Positions 38,165 through 47,304 of a DNA stretch of 64,000 nt are shown here, piece by piece (position 1 is the stretch's first letter; the number at the start of each line of letters is the position of its first letter). The translations under genes and the position numbers were made by a program. Below the pieces are notes generated by a model. The model worked only from the letters and a program-made list of their open reading frames with translations, was not told the origin of the DNA and did not search any database. Origin of the DNA: Thermosyntropha lipolytica DSM 11003 (GTDB lineage: Bacteria > Bacillota > Syntrophomonadia > Syntrophomonadales > Syntrophomonadaceae); contig NZ_FQWY01000002.1 in the NCBI RefSeq assembly GCF_900129805.1, positions 1 through 64,000 on the forward strand, read 5' to 3'.

Positions 38165-38703
38165 GCTGTCATCTCCCTGTAAAATAGTATTTCTTATATT
38201 TTACACCAGATAAAGAATTATTTCCCTTATTTTCGTTAATAGCTTTTCGCTTCATCAGTAACCTGCAGTGTCTAAGACTAGCCTTATTCAAGTAGTTAAG
38301 AGCCTACTCTCCATACAAGGCTTTAAGCCCTTAATGTTCCCCTGCCTCATAGCCAGGTAATATTTTTCCTATACTATCCCTGCCTTCATAGTGTAATCCC
38401 TTCCGGGTTAAAGCCCTTATTACAGCAAATAAGATTCCACTACCCGGTCTCTAGTTCTTTTATCATGAACAGTAGAGGAAGAGTTAAACCTTAAAGAAGA
38501 TAAACCATAACTATGGAGAAGATAAAAACAACTCGGAGATACAGGTAGTGGAATCAAACCTTTTAAAACTTACCCCCAGGCCAGCCATGAAAAACTCACT
38601 TTTTAATCCTGGAAATATTTAAGGCAGTATAAACTATTCTTTAATCGTGGTGGATAAGAAAAAGCAGCATTAAGGTGCAGCAAAAAGGCAGGATACAGAA
38701 AGG
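38165..38703. other. 539-bp gap without a gene
   Basis: I see no gene here. The stretch holds an inverted repeat at 38433-38555 (listed separately), a near-duplicated CCCTGCCT(T)CATAG (38339-38352 and 38377-38391), several short GGCTTTAAGCC-type palindromes and the tspO upstream region. The mix looks like the non-coding end of a lost insertion sequence, but no transposase text remains. Confidence 0.5.
38433..38555. repeat. 123-bp segment with terminal inverted repeats
   Basis: GATTCCACTACC (38433-38444) is an exact inverted copy of GGTAGTGGAATC (38544-38555), and the match continues imperfectly inward for about 15 nt. The centre is purine-rich and non-coding. It fits a miniature inverted-repeat element or a folded transcript. 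Confidence 0.5.
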
Positions 38704-38964
38704 CTATCTTTCACATTTTACATAGGCTTCTTCCAACTTTTCTCTATCTACCATACTCCTTCTTATATTTTTGATATCAATGACAATCCTTTCTTTGGGT
38801 AAGGCTTCGACAACTACCGGCTTCAGCTTATTAACCAGATCCCGGAAAAAACCCCCAAAATCAAATTCAGTATAATCTTCATCTTCAAACTCCATCCTCA
38901 CGGTATCGATGTAATCTCTCCCATTAGAAGTTACCGTAACCGTAACATCTGCCATCAGCCTCAT
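38704..38964 (-). CDS. small hypothetical protein, 86 aa
   Basis: A soluble acidic protein with ADVTVTVTSNGRDYIDTV and EDEDYTEFDFGGFFRDL. ATG 38964 follows GGGGAGGTG at 5 nt; the frame opens at 38997 without a ribosome site. No family recognised. The strong ribosome site makes it a likely real gene. Confidence 0.7.
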   Translation of the reverse strand: MRLMADVTVTVTSNGRDYIDTVRMEFEDEDYTEFDFGGFFRDLVNKLKPVVVEALPKERIVIDIKNIRRSMVDREKLEEAYVKCER

Positions 38965-39069
38965 AATAACACCTCCCCTTTTATTCTTCTTAAACAATAA
39001 TATTTATTTTTCTTAATATTTATTTTATTACGAAAATTAAAATTATTCAATATTGTTTTATTTTTTCAT

Positions 39070-39110
39070 TTGGGGACGGTTCTTAATTTAAAAACTATTA
39101 CTATTCGAAA
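39070..39110. repeat. REP-like repeat, GGGGACGGTTCT core
   Basis: TTTGGGGACGGTTCT (core 39072-39083) followed by an A/T-rich tail and ATTCGAAAT. The same core and tail, in reverse orientation, occur at 47305-47372. It lies just upstream of thiD and may carry part of its promoter region. Confidence 0.55.
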
Positions 39111-39189
39111 TAATTTATCCAGTTTAAATACTATAGAACAAAATGGTAAAATATATCCCAAAAAAGTTGCTTGCAAAAAGGAGAATCTC

Positions 39190-39981
39190 ATGCTAAACAT
39201 CCTGACCATCGCTGGTTTTGACCCTTCTGGAGGAGCAGGAATAATAGCTGATCTCAAAACTATATCTTCCCTGGGAGGTTACGGCATAAGTGTGGTAACC
39301 GCCATCACCGCCCAGAATACTTCCCGGATAACTGCCATAGAAAAGGTAAGTCCTCTTATGGTGCAAAAACAGCTGGAAGCTATAGTTCAGGATTTTCACC
39401 TGGATGGCATAAAAATCGGCATGTTGTATGACCGGGAAATTATAAAAACCGTAGCTGCCTTTTTACAAACCCTTAAATCCTCTACCCCGGTAGTTCTGGA
39501 CCCGGTGCTTTTATCAACCAGCGGCTCTCCTCTCCTTAAAGAGGAAGCAATAGCCGTTATGAAAGCAGAACTTTTTCCCTGCTGCACAGCCATAACTCCT
39601 AATCTGCCGGAAGCCGAATCCCTATCGGGCATAACCATAAAAAACATAGCAGATATGGAAAAAGCCGCTTTAGAATTGCTTAAATACCATCCTCGCTGGG
39701 TAATTGTCAAAGGAGGCCATCTGGAGGGCGAACCGGTCGATATAGCCGTAAATGGAAAAGAATTCTACCATTTTTCCGGCCAGCGCCTCACCCGGAAAGA
39801 AATAAGAGGTACAGGCTGCACTTTTTCTTCTGCACTTACTTTTTATCTGGCCCGGGGATTGGCTATGAAAGAAGCAGTATCCCGAACCAAAGCCTACATG
39901 GAAAAGGCAATAATAAAAAGTTTTCGTCCCGGTCAGGGCCATCACGTCCTTAACCATTTTACCAGCTTAGCGGGAGGTTAA
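39190..39981 (+). CDS. thiD: hydroxymethylpyrimidine (phosphate) kinase
   Basis: Phosphorylates HMP-P to HMP-PP for thiamin synthesis. A ribokinase-fold enzyme with LTIAGFDPSGGAGIIADLKT at the N-terminus, LDPVLLSTSG, TPNLPEAESLSG and the anion hole/catalytic loop RGTGCTFSSAL. 263 aa from ATG 39190, which has AAAGGAG 6 nt upstream; the open frame from 39070 runs through a repeat and is not used. thiE follows after 4 nt. Confidence 0.95.
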   Translation: MLNILTIAGFDPSGGAGIIADLKTISSLGGYGISVVTAITAQNTSRITAIEKVSPLMVQKQLEAIVQDFHLDGIKIGMLYDREIIKTVAAFLQTLKSSTPVVLDPVLLSTSGSPLLKEEAIAVMKAELFPCCTAITPNLPEAESLSGITIKNIADMEKAALELLKYHPRWVIVKGGHLEGEPVDIAVNGKEFYHFSGQRLTRKEIRGTGCTFSSALTFYLARGLAMKEAVSRTKAYMEKAIIKSFRPGQGHHVLNHFTSLAGG

Positions 39982-39985
39982 ATAG

Positions 39986-40615
39986 ATGAAAAAGCCAATC
40001 GATTATTCGCTCTATCTTATAGCCGATGTTCAGTTTTTACCCCCCTTTAATCCAGTTGAAAAAATACTGCAAGCCGTGGCCGGCGGAGTTACTATCGTCC
40101 AGTTGCGGGCGAAAAAATTGCCTGACCGGGATTTTTATCAGCTGGCACAAAAAATAAAAGAAGTGCTTTCCCCTCTTGCCATACCTTTTATAGTCGATGA
40201 CCGGATAGATATAGCCCTGGCCGTAGATGCAGACGGGGTTCATCTGGGACAGAAAGATCTGCCTGTAAAGGTAGCCCGCCATCTGCTTGGTTCGCAAAAA
40301 ATCATAGGCCTTACCGCCAACCGCCGGGAAGAAGCTCTAAGCGGAGAAAAAGAAGGAGCCGATTACCTGGGCATAGGACCGGTTTTCCCTACCAGTACCA
40401 AAGAAAATCCAGCCCCGGTAATCGGCCCTGACCGGTTTAAGGCTCTTATATCTCAGCTTGTCCTGCCGGTGGTAGCCATAGGCGGCATAAATCCGGAGCG
40501 GGCTTTAGAACTGAAAACAAGCGGAGCCGCAGGCATAGCTGTTTCTTCTTTTATCCTGCAAAACCCGGACCCGGAAAAGGCAGCCTGCCTGCTCATGAAG
40601 GCCTGGAAAAACTGA
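39986..40615 (+). CDS. thiE: thiamin-phosphate synthase
   Basis: Joins HMP-PP and thiazole phosphate. A TIM barrel with TIVQLRAKKLPDRDF, FIVDDRIDIALAVDADGVHLGQ-type segment (VDADGVHLGQKDLP), GIGPVFPTSTK and VAIGGINPERA. 209 aa is normal. It is coupled to thiD and its last 23 nt overlap the end of the convergent thiC. Confidence 0.95.
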   Translation: MKKPIDYSLYLIADVQFLPPFNPVEKILQAVAGGVTIVQLRAKKLPDRDFYQLAQKIKEVLSPLAIPFIVDDRIDIALAVDADGVHLGQKDLPVKVARHLLGSQKIIGLTANRREEALSGEKEGADYLGIGPVFPTSTKENPAPVIGPDRFKALISQLVLPVVAIGGINPERALELKTSGAAGIAVSSFILQNPDPEKAACLLMKAWKN

Positions 40616-41888
40616 CTTTATCCATCCTGACTGCACAGTAATCCCCGCACATGCTGCAGGGCTCTCCCTCTCTGGCATCCGGATTTTTCTCCCGGTACAT
40701 AAAGCGGGCTTTTTCCGGATACAGGGAAAGCGCAATCTGTTTTTCCCAGTCTAATTCACGTCTGGCCCGGGAGAGGGCTTCATCTCTGGCCCAGGCATAT
40801 TCCTTACCCCGCGCCAGGTCAGCAGCATGGGCAGCCAGCCGAGAAACCGCCACTCCCTCTATTATATCTTCTACCCCGGGAAGTCCTAAATGTTCGGCAG
40901 GAGTTACACAGCAGAGAAAATCAGCCCCAAAGAAAGCAGCCAGAGCTCCTCCTATAGCCCCTGCTACATGGTCATAACCCATGGCAATATCAGTAACCAG
41001 AGGGCCCAGGATATAAAAAGGTGCATTATGGCAAAGGGTTTTCTCCAGTTCTACACAGGCTTTTATTGCATTTAAAGGCATATGCCCCGGCCCTTCGACC
41101 ATCACCTGCACCCCTTTATCCCTGGCCCTTTTTACCAGCTCTCCCAAAACGATCATTTCTTCTATCTGAGCTGCATCATTGGCATCAGCAACTGCTCCCG
41201 GCCGCAAACCATCACCCAGGCTCAAAGTAGTATCATATTTAAGGCATAATTCTAAAAGATAGTCAAAGTTCTGGTAAAAAGGATTTTCCCTGCGGTGCTT
41301 GCGCATCCAGGCTGCCGTTATCGAACCGCCCCGGCTAACTATTCCCATAAGCCTTGGATTCCTTTCCAGAACATTAAGCGAAGCCTGGTTTATTCCGCAA
41401 TGGACAGTTATAAAATCAATGCCATCAGCAATATGTTTTTCTACGGCTTTAAACATGTCCTCTTCGGTCATAGCCAGTATATCTCCCTTTTTCTCCTCGG
41501 CCTCAGCTGCAGCCTGATAAATCGGCACACTTCCTACCGGAAGGGGAGACAGCTTTATAAATTCTTTTCTTATCACATCCCGTTCCCGTCCCGTACTCAG
41601 ATCCATGACCGTATCTGCCCCGCTTTTTATAGCTGCTTTAAGCTTTTCTACCTCCTTTTCCAGACAGGAGGCTTTATCCGAAACCCCCAGATTGGCATTT
41701 ACCTTTACCCGCAAACCTCTGCCTATCCCACACGCTTTAAGCCCTGCATGCTTTACATTGCAAGGTATAACTATAACCCCTTTAGCTACCCCGCAGCGGA
41801 TCTCTTCAGGAGCTACACCTTCTTTTTCCGCCACCTCCAGCATCTGGGGAGTAATTTGGCCCTGTCTTGCCTGCAAAAGCTGGGTCAT
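40593..41888 (-). CDS. thiC: HMP-phosphate synthase ThiC
   Basis: A radical SAM enzyme that rearranges AIR, an intermediate of the purine pathway encoded at 24-35 kb, to HMP-P. At 431 aa it is the short form without the N-terminal extension. Conserved text: [36 protein letters not shown] and [10 protein letters not shown]-like [18 protein letters not shown]. The C-terminal cluster motif reads CSMCGDYC, with three residues before the last Cys, one fewer than in E. coli ThiC. It overlaps thi4 by 4 nt. Confidence 0.96.
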   Translation of the reverse strand: MTQLLQARQGQITPQMLEVAEKEGVAPEEIRCGVAKGVIVIPCNVKHAGLKACGIGRGLRVKVNANLGVSDKASCLEKEVEKLKAAIKSGADTVMDLSTGRERDVIRKEFIKLSPLPVGSVPIYQAAAEAEEKKGDILAMTEEDMFKAVEKHIADGIDFITVHCGINQASLNVLERNPRLMGIVSRGGSITAAWMRKHRRENPFYQNFDYLLELCLKYDTTLSLGDGLRPGAVADANDAAQIEEMIVLGELVKRARDKGVQVMVEGPGHMPLNAIKACVELEKTLCHNAPFYILGPLVTDIAMGYDHVAGAIGGALAAFFGADFLCCVTPAEHLGLPGVEDIIEGVAVSRLAAHAADLARGKEYAWARDEALSRARRELDWEKQIALSLYPEKARFMYREKNPDAREGEPCSMCGDYCAVRMDKVSFSRPS

Positions 41889-42673
41889 GCTTTCACCTTC
41901 CTTATATAATCCAGAGCCAGCTCGGCTGCTTTACGCCCGGAAAAAAGCATACCTCCGAAAATCGGGCCCATACGGGGGGTATTAAAGAGGGAACTTACAC
42001 TCATCCCGCAGGCGATAAGCCCTTCCGTTATAAAACGGGTATATTCCACCACCATTTCTTCTCCTTTGGCCGCCCACATAGAGGAAGTCCTTATCCTTTC
42101 CTCCTCATCTTCCGGCAGGCTGCCGCCTGACTTGTCCAGATAAGTCCTGACTATTCCTGCATCATGGCCGGTAGCATCGATTACCACTTTACCTCCTATA
42201 CATAAAGGATCAACATGCATCCCCAGCTTAACGGCTGCCGTCCAGTTTATGACTACCCCGCAAACCCGGTTTTCCCTTACCATAATATCTTCAGCAGTTA
42301 TCCCGTTTAAAATCCGGGCTCCTGCCCTGTCCGCAGCCAGAATAAGGCTGGCTACCGCCCGATAAGAAGGTACCACCAGATACCCTTCCCGGTTTGCAGT
42401 ATAACTTATTCCCAGTTCCTGTAAAATCTCTCCGGCCTCGGGCTGGAAAACTATCTGGTTAAAAAACATACCTCCTCCCCACATACCGCCACCAGGAGAA
42501 AGTCGGCTTTCCAGGACTACTGTCCTTAATCCCTGTTGGGCAGTATAATAGGCTGCCGTCATTCCCGCCGGTCCTCCACCTACGATAACTACATCACAAT
42601 CCAGAAAATCTCGGGTAAAAGCATAATATTCTTCGATAATAGAGCGGGTTATTTTTATATCATTTATAACCAT
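41885..42673 (-). CDS. thi4: sulfide-dependent thiazole synthase (Thi4 family)
   Basis: Makes the thiazole half of thiamin from NAD, glycine and a sulfur donor. It has a dinucleotide fold [29 protein letters not shown] and the C-terminal [15 protein letters not shown]. Yeast Thi4 sacrifices a Cys; here the equivalent segment reads [10 protein letters not shown] with His, the pattern of enzymes that use free sulfide catalytically, suiting an anaerobe. ATG 42673 (after GGAGGA) is preferred over TTG 42676. First gene behind the TPP riboswitch. Confidence 0.93.
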   Translation of the reverse strand: MVINDIKITRSIIEEYYAFTRDFLDCDVVIVGGGPAGMTAAYYTAQQGLRTVVLESRLSPGGGMWGGGMFFNQIVFQPEAGEILQELGISYTANREGYLVVPSYRAVASLILAADRAGARILNGITAEDIMVRENRVCGVVINWTAAVKLGMHVDPLCIGGKVVIDATGHDAGIVRTYLDKSGGSLPEDEEERIRTSSMWAAKGEEMVVEYTRFITEGLIACGMSVSSLFNTPRMGPIFGGMLFSGRKAAELALDYIRKVKA

Positions 42674-42756
42674 CAATCTTCCTCCTTTTTTCTTTGGGCT
42701 AAACTGCCGGGCAAGCGAAGGGGAACAAGCTTTTCATCCCCCCTTTCCATAAAAAA

Positions 42757-42790
42757 ACCTGATGCAACCAGAAAAAGGTATGCATCAGGT
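42757..42790 (-). terminator. terminator of the TPP riboswitch
   Basis: ACCTGATGCA (42757-42766) pairs with TGCATCAGGT (42781-42790), followed on the minus strand by seven T. It stands between the aptamer and thi4, as in TPP riboswitches that act by termination. Confidence 0.88.
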
Positions 42791-42805
42791 ACACTAATCC
42801 CTATC

Positions 42806-42881
42806 ATGCGCTCCCTCCGCTGGTATTACCCAGTTCAGGTTCAAAGGGTATAATCTCAGCCTTTACGGCACCCCTGCGCAT
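42806..42881 (-). promoter_or_regulatory. TPP riboswitch (THI element)
   Basis: On the minus strand the conserved THI-element parts are present: P1 ATGCGC/GCGCAT (42881-42876/42811-42806), AGGGGTGC, GGCTGAGATTATACC, CTTTGAACCTGAACTGGGT and AATACCAGCG. It controls thi4-thiC and should shut them off when thiamin pyrophosphate is plentiful. thiD-thiE on the other strand lack one. Confidence 0.96.
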
Positions 42882-43011
42882 ACCCTTTATGCAGTTTGGC
42901 AAATTTATACCATAAAATGCTTATAAAGGCAAGCAGGAACCATAAATTTTTCCTGTTATTTTGTGTAAAATCATCTCTGCGGTTTTTCTATCTGTTCCTG
43001 ATTAAATTTCA

Positions 43012-43059
43012 TTGACATATTTTTATCACAAATGTAATAATAAAATTACAAATCGTAAT
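43012..43059 (+). promoter_or_regulatory. promoter with overlapping palindromic operators, first acyl-CoA dehydrogenase
   Basis: -35 TTGACA (43012-43017), 17-nt spacer, -10 TAATAA (43035-43040). TGTAAT-N6-ATTACA (43033-43050) covers the -10 and shares its right arm with ATTAC-N5-GTAAT (43045-43059). Overlapping dyads on a -10 box suggest repression; the regulator is not identified. Confidence 0.6.
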
Positions 43060-43097
43060 AGAAAATTTTTTATTGCTAATAAAGGGGGAGAAGGATA

Positions 43098-44345
43098 ATG
43101 TTTGACTTTCTTATGACACCTGAACAACTCAAGCTGCGGGACGAGGTAAGAGAATTTGTCAGGTCAATTCCGCGTGAATATATCCTGGATATGGATGCTG
43201 ACAAGATTAAATACCCTAAAGACTTTATCCGGGAATGCGGCAGAAGAAACTTAATCGGCATAAGAGTACCCAAAGAATACGGGGGGCGAGGTTTAAAATG
43301 GGTAGATGATGTCATCGTCGCCGAAGAAATATGCGTACCCGGGTATATTTTCGGCTGTACCTGGGGAGTTACCGGAGATGTAGTAACCGAAGCTATTGTT
43401 CACTTTGGCACTGAAGAACAGAAAAAAAGATTTTTGCCTCCTATATGTAAAGGGGAAAAATTTGCTGCCGAATGCTTAACCGAGCCGCGGGGAGGCTCTG
43501 ATTTCTTCGGAGCAACTACATTTGCCCGCCGTGATGGAGATGATTTTATACTTAACGGACAAAAGCGTTTCATCGTAGGCGGTGAAGGCGCCGATTACTT
43601 CCTGGTTTATGCCAAAACCGATTTAGAAGCCCCTCCCCACAAAGGCATGACCTGTTTTATGGTAGAAAGGGAAATGGGAGTTAAAACCGAATATCTTTAC
43701 GGACTTATGGGCTGCCGGGGAGGCGGAACAGCCCGGGTAGTATTTGAAAATGTACGGGTCCCTAAAGAAAATGTCATTGGTGAAGTTAATGGAGCTGCCC
43801 CTATATTTTATCAAATGATGGTTCCGGAAAGATTAGGCACTGCTGCTATGACTATTGGAGCAGCCAGGCCAGCAGTTGAAATAGCTACCGACTATACCAC
43901 CAAACGCAAAGCCTTTGGTACCCAGATTAAAAACTTTCAGGCCGTAAGCTTTAAAGTAGCCGATGCTGTGCTTAAGCTGGATACCTGTCGCAGTGTAATA
44001 TACACTACCGCAGTAGCTGCTGATGACCCCAATGTAAAAGCTTCCCGCTTGCGAAGACTAGTATCTCAATCCAAAAAATTTGTTACTGAACAATGCTGGG
44101 ATGCAGTAAACCTGGCTATGCAGGTTATGGGAGGTATAGCCTATACCGATGTTTATCCGCTTGAAAAAATAGTACGCGACTTGCGGCTTTCTATGATTTG
44201 GGTCGGAACTAATGAAATCATGACCCTTATCAGCCAGCATGAATGGTATAAAGAGCGGGCCGAAGAACTAAAAAATAGCAATAAAAGAGATAGTGAAGCT
44301 GATGCCCTTAATGCTTTTGCCGCAGGGGAAAAAATTTATGAATAA
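43098..44345 (+). CDS. acyl-CoA dehydrogenase family protein
   Basis: An FAD enzyme that oxidises acyl-CoA at C2-C3 in beta-oxidation. Family motifs: TEPRGGSDF near the flavin, KRFIVGGEGADYFLVYA, RKAFGTQIKNFQAV and MQVMGGIAYT. The usual catalytic loop reads IWVGTNEI, with Val where many members have Glu (YEGT). A Glu is present in PERLGTAAM, the position used by isovaleryl- and long-chain-type enzymes, so activity is likely but with a different base. 415 aa. SD AAAGGGGGAGAAGG precedes the ATG. A terminator follows the gene. Confidence 0.88.
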   Translation: MFDFLMTPEQLKLRDEVREFVRSIPREYILDMDADKIKYPKDFIRECGRRNLIGIRVPKEYGGRGLKWVDDVIVAEEICVPGYIFGCTWGVTGDVVTEAIVHFGTEEQKKRFLPPICKGEKFAAECLTEPRGGSDFFGATTFARRDGDDFILNGQKRFIVGGEGADYFLVYAKTDLEAPPHKGMTCFMVEREMGVKTEYLYGLMGCRGGGTARVVFENVRVPKENVIGEVNGAAPIFYQMMVPERLGTAAMTIGAARPAVEIATDYTTKRKAFGTQIKNFQAVSFKVADAVLKLDTCRSVIYTTAVAADDPNVKASRLRRLVSQSKKFVTEQCWDAVNLAMQVMGGIAYTDVYPLEKIVRDLRLSMIWVGTNEIMTLISQHEWYKERAEELKNSNKRDSEADALNAFAAGEKIYE

Positions 44346-44392
44346 TCGGGCAACCACTTAAATAGGCTCACATTTGAAGCTAAATTATATTT

Positions 44393-44422
44393 AAAAAGGG
44401 GAAAGAAAAGCCCCTTTTTTTT
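44393..44422 (+). terminator. terminator after the first acyl-CoA dehydrogenase
   Basis: AAAAAGGGG (44393-44401) pairs with CCCCTTTTT (44411-44419) and runs into a T-tract. Confidence 0.85.
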
Positions 44423-44506
44423 ATTAAGCCTAAATTCATTCCACCTAAACAGTAGGCTTATAACAAACAATAAGCTATTATATTGTCAAAGGGGGCTTGA
44501 AGATAG

Positions 44507-44863
44507 ATGAGCTTTAAAGATATTGGGCGCAAAATTCAAATGGCCAGGGAAGAAAAAGGACTTACTCAAGAACAGCTGGCCAAAGCCCTGGGCTGTTCCC
44601 AGTCTGCTCTTTCCAACTACGAAAAAGGCAAAAGACGTCTTTATCTTTCGCACATGGAAAAACTATCCGAAATTCTAGAAAAACCACTAGAATACTTTCT
44701 CGAATCATCTCCTTCCAACAAAGATTGGTCAAGCTCATCTGCAAATAATGCCGAACTTATTGATAAAATAACCTTTCTGCTTAAGGATTTGGATACAGAA
44801 GATCTCAAAGAAATATCTTCTTATATTGAATATCTAAAATGGCGCAAAAAGGAGAGGCGATAA
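44507..44863 (+). CDS. XRE-family HTH regulator
   Basis: A 118-aa protein with an N-terminal helix-turn-helix (IQMAREEKGLTQEQLAKALG, then SQSALSNYEKGKR) and a C-terminal helix with ELIDKITFLLKDLDTEDLKE. It lies 2 nt ahead of the second acyl-CoA dehydrogenase start, so it is co-expressed with it and is a candidate regulator of this fatty-acid locus, including the dyads upstream of 43098. That link is inference. Confidence 0.85.
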   Translation: MSFKDIGRKIQMAREEKGLTQEQLAKALGCSQSALSNYEKGKRRLYLSHMEKLSEILEKPLEYFLESSPSNKDWSSSSANNAELIDKITFLLKDLDTEDLKEISSYIEYLKWRKKERR

Positions 44864-44865
44864 AG

Positions 44866-46005
44866 ATGGATTTCAGTATTTCCCCCTTCCAGATGGAATT
44901 AATCAGGATGGTGCGTGAAGAATTAGGCAGCAAGCTAAAAAAAATCCGGGAAAAACATCTAAACCGGCCAGGTTTTAAAAGAGAGATATTATCAACCCTT
45001 GCCGAATATAATTTGGTCTGTCCTACTATCCCTAAAGAATATGGAGGATTGGGACTTAATCGTTCCACTACCGTTTTAGTGGTGGAAGAGATAGCGGCAC
45101 TTTTTCCTGCTGCGGCCGCTATGCTGGTAGCTACTCTCCACGCTGTTGAACCTATCATGCTGGCTGGTAATGAAAAGCAAAAAGAATATTTCCTTCCCTG
45201 GTTTACCGGCAAAAAAGCTGAACTAGCTTCTTTTGCCTTAACTGAACCGGAAGGAGGTTCCGACCTGGCCCAAATGCATACTATTGCTACCAGAACTGAT
45301 GAAGGTTTCATAATTAACGGGACCAAAGACTTTATTATAAATGCAGGAGTATCCAAACTGGTAACGCTGGCTGCTTTTACGCAAAAACCGGTAGATAAAA
45401 TATGGCTTAGAATATTCCTGGTCCCTTCCAGTACCGCAGGACTTAAAATAGGCCGTAAATATGATACTTCCGGTTTGGAACATCTGAGCATATGCCAGTT
45501 AATTTTTGAAGATGCCCTTCTGCCCCATGAATATGTAATTGAGGAAAGCAAACCAGGAAGCGGCTATTTTCTTCTTACCCAAACTTTTGATTTAGGAAGA
45601 GTAATGGTAGCCGCAGCTTCTTTAGGCATTGCCCGTGCCGCCTACGAAGAAGCCCTTTTATTTGCTGAAAACCGAATACAGTTTGGTTCTAAAATCCGCA
45701 GCCACCAGGCCATAGCCTTTGACTTGGCTGAAATGGCTACCAAGCTGGAAATGGCCCGCCTTATAACCTGGAAAGCCTCCTGGCTTATGGATCAGGGTGG
45801 CGATTTTTCCATGCATTCTTCCATGGCTAAACTGGCTGCCAGCACTACAGCCCAGGAAATCACCCTCAAAGCTGCTGATATCATAGGAGCCAGAAGCTAT
45901 GATAAAAACTCTTATATCGAACACCTGGTACGGGATGCCAGATCTTTATCTACCCTGGAAGGCACCAATAACATACAGAAAATGCTCATAGCTTCCCAGC
46001 TATAA
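44866..46005 (+). CDS. acyl-CoA dehydrogenase
   Basis: A second, distinct FAD acyl-CoA dehydrogenase. It has LTEPEGGSDLAQM, NGTKDFIINAG, RIQFGSKIRSHQAIAF and the canonical loop LSTLEGTNNIQ with the catalytic Glu, unlike the neighbour at 43098. ATG 44866 follows AAAGGAGAGG; the frame opens at 44839 inside the XRE gene. 379 aa is normal. It is followed by a ferredoxin gene after 18 nt, which may carry its electrons. Confidence 0.92.
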   Translation: MDFSISPFQMELIRMVREELGSKLKKIREKHLNRPGFKREILSTLAEYNLVCPTIPKEYGGLGLNRSTTVLVVEEIAALFPAAAAMLVATLHAVEPIMLAGNEKQKEYFLPWFTGKKAELASFALTEPEGGSDLAQMHTIATRTDEGFIINGTKDFIINAGVSKLVTLAAFTQKPVDKIWLRIFLVPSSTAGLKIGRKYDTSGLEHLSICQLIFEDALLPHEYVIEESKPGSGYFLLTQTFDLGRVMVAAASLGIARAAYEEALLFAENRIQFGSKIRSHQAIAFDLAEMATKLEMARLITWKASWLMDQGGDFSMHSSMAKLAASTTAQEITLKAADIIGARSYDKNSYIEHLVRDARSLSTLEGTNNIQKMLIASQL

Positions 46006-46023
46006 AAATAAGGAGAAACAGCC

Positions 46024-46248
46024 ATGGCTTTCATAATAGATGAAAATAAATGCTCTTCCTGTGGATTATGTGCTGATATATGCCCATGCGGGGCTATTAG
46101 CCCTATCGGCGTATATAAAATTGATCCGGAGAAATGTACAGCATGTGGCGAATGTAAGGACAGCTGCCCTTCTTATGCTATCATGGAAACAGACCTTGTA
46201 TCGAAGGTTATGGGTAAGCTATATCCGCTGACCAGGGAGGTAAAATAA
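46024..46248 (+). CDS. 2x[4Fe-4S] ferredoxin
   Basis: A 74-aa electron carrier with two cluster motifs: CSSCGLCADICPCGAI and CTACGECKDSCPSYAI. SD AAGGAGA. It lies in an apparent operon with the XRE regulator and the acyl-CoA dehydrogenase, and is followed by a strong terminator. It would fit electron transfer from fatty-acid oxidation toward hydrogen or formate production, by inference. Confidence 0.93.
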   Translation: MAFIIDENKCSSCGLCADICPCGAISPIGVYKIDPEKCTACGECKDSCPSYAIMETDLVSKVMGKLYPLTREVK

Positions 46249-46345
46249 AAGGCAACCGTATCGACTTGTTTATGGATTCTAAAACAGAAGCTTATAACTG
46301 GGGTATGAGAACAGTAAAAGTTATTATATTAGATTAAGATCAAAA

Positions 46346-46378
46346 GGGGGATAGTTTTTATGCTATCCCCCTCTTTTT
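46346..46378 (+). terminator. terminator after the ferredoxin gene
   Basis: GGGGGATAG (46346-46354) pairs with CTATCCCCC (46363-46371), followed by TCTTTTT. Confidence 0.9.
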
Positions 46379-46587
46379 GGCTTAAGAGACATAAGACTGT
46401 CCCTGCAGTCGTTTACTCCCACTCCGTGATTAAGTCTTTTTCAGTATTTTCCACCCTTGATTTTACTGCATTTCACGTCATTATTATTTCTATTTTCATT
46501 AAAAATTTACCGCTTCAAAAAATTTTAGTACGTTTTTAGTACGGTCATTTTCATTCATTGTTTTTATTTTCTATAGTGTCAATAATA
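46379..46587. other. non-coding gap with a guaA-end-like repeat and paired TTTAGTACG repeats
   Basis: No gene is visible. TTTACTCCCACTC (46412-46424) repeats the last bases of guaA (47415-47427), and near 46525-46545 TTTTAGTACG occurs twice in tandem. These are the kinds of sequence left at the edge of an integrated element (see findings). Confidence 0.4.
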
Positions 46588-46896
46588 TCATTTTATGACT
46601 TTGCTTAAATCCATTTTAGCATATATAACCCTGTGAATCTCAACAACCTGTTCTTTAACCACATAGAACACTAAATAGTTTTTTACAGGTAATACTCTAT
46701 ATTCATTTTCAAGGGATTTTTCAGGATAATATATCCTGCATGAATACGGAAACTGTGCAAGCCTTGATATAGAAGTATCCAATGCATCAATTAAATCCAT
46801 TGCTGCCTTTGGTGCTTTTAGCTCATCTGCAATATAAGACACAATATTATATAAATCTTTACTTGCCAAAGGCAGGTATCTAATTTCATACTTCAT
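46588..46896 (-). CDS. RelE/ParE-family toxin
   Basis: A 102-aa protein with the ParE/RelE fold pattern: YEIRYLPLASKDLYNIVSYI at the N-terminus, RIYYPEKSLENEYRVLPVKN, and the end YLVFYVVKEQVVEIHRVIYA. Members inhibit gyrase or cleave mRNA; which applies cannot be told. It overlaps the antitoxin gene by 11 nt, as is usual in type II modules. Confidence 0.88.
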   Translation of the reverse strand: MKYEIRYLPLASKDLYNIVSYIADELKAPKAAMDLIDALDTSISRLAQFPYSCRIYYPEKSLENEYRVLPVKNYLVFYVVKEQVVEIHRVIYAKMDLSKVIK

Positions 46897-47173
46897 CAGA
46901 TTCCACCTTATCCGTTAACCTTGCCCTTAATTCATTAAACACTTCTTTATGGGAATAACGTTTATCAGTTGATTTTGCTTCCAGTTCCGCTTCCTTCAAC
47001 TTAAAGTAAATTTCACTTGCAAACAGTTTGCGTTCATAAGCTTCCATACTCATAACAACCATATCACCATAACCATTCTTGGTCAAAAATACTGGTTCCC
47101 CTGTTTCGTGAACAATCCTTGATATCTCTGCAAAATTATTTCGCAAATCAGATACAGGTCTGATATGTGGCAT
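46886..47173 (-). CDS. Phd/YefM-family antitoxin
   Basis: A 95-aa partner of the toxin: PHIRPVSDLRNNFAEISRIV and GEPVFLTKNGYGDMVVMSME are the DNA-binding N-terminal part of the Phd/YefM fold; the charged C-terminal half would bind and block the toxin. It is transcribed first and probably represses its own promoter. Confidence 0.9.
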   Translation of the reverse strand: MPHIRPVSDLRNNFAEISRIVHETGEPVFLTKNGYGDMVVMSMEAYERKLFASEIYFKLKEAELEAKSTDKRYSHKEVFNELRARLTDKVESDEV

Positions 47174-47304
47174 ATAGTCACCACCTTCGGTCTATTTTAT
47201 CGTAATTTTATCATAATTATGCTAATTAAATCAATGAATCAGTAAAAAATTACAACTTTTTTATATATAGTTATTTGCCATCAATAATCTCCGGGCCCAA
47301 ATTT

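Noticed and set aside
39986-41888. thiE and thiC 3' overlap as an annotation error
   Set aside because: Both stops are supported by family ends; a 23-nt convergent overlap is acceptable.
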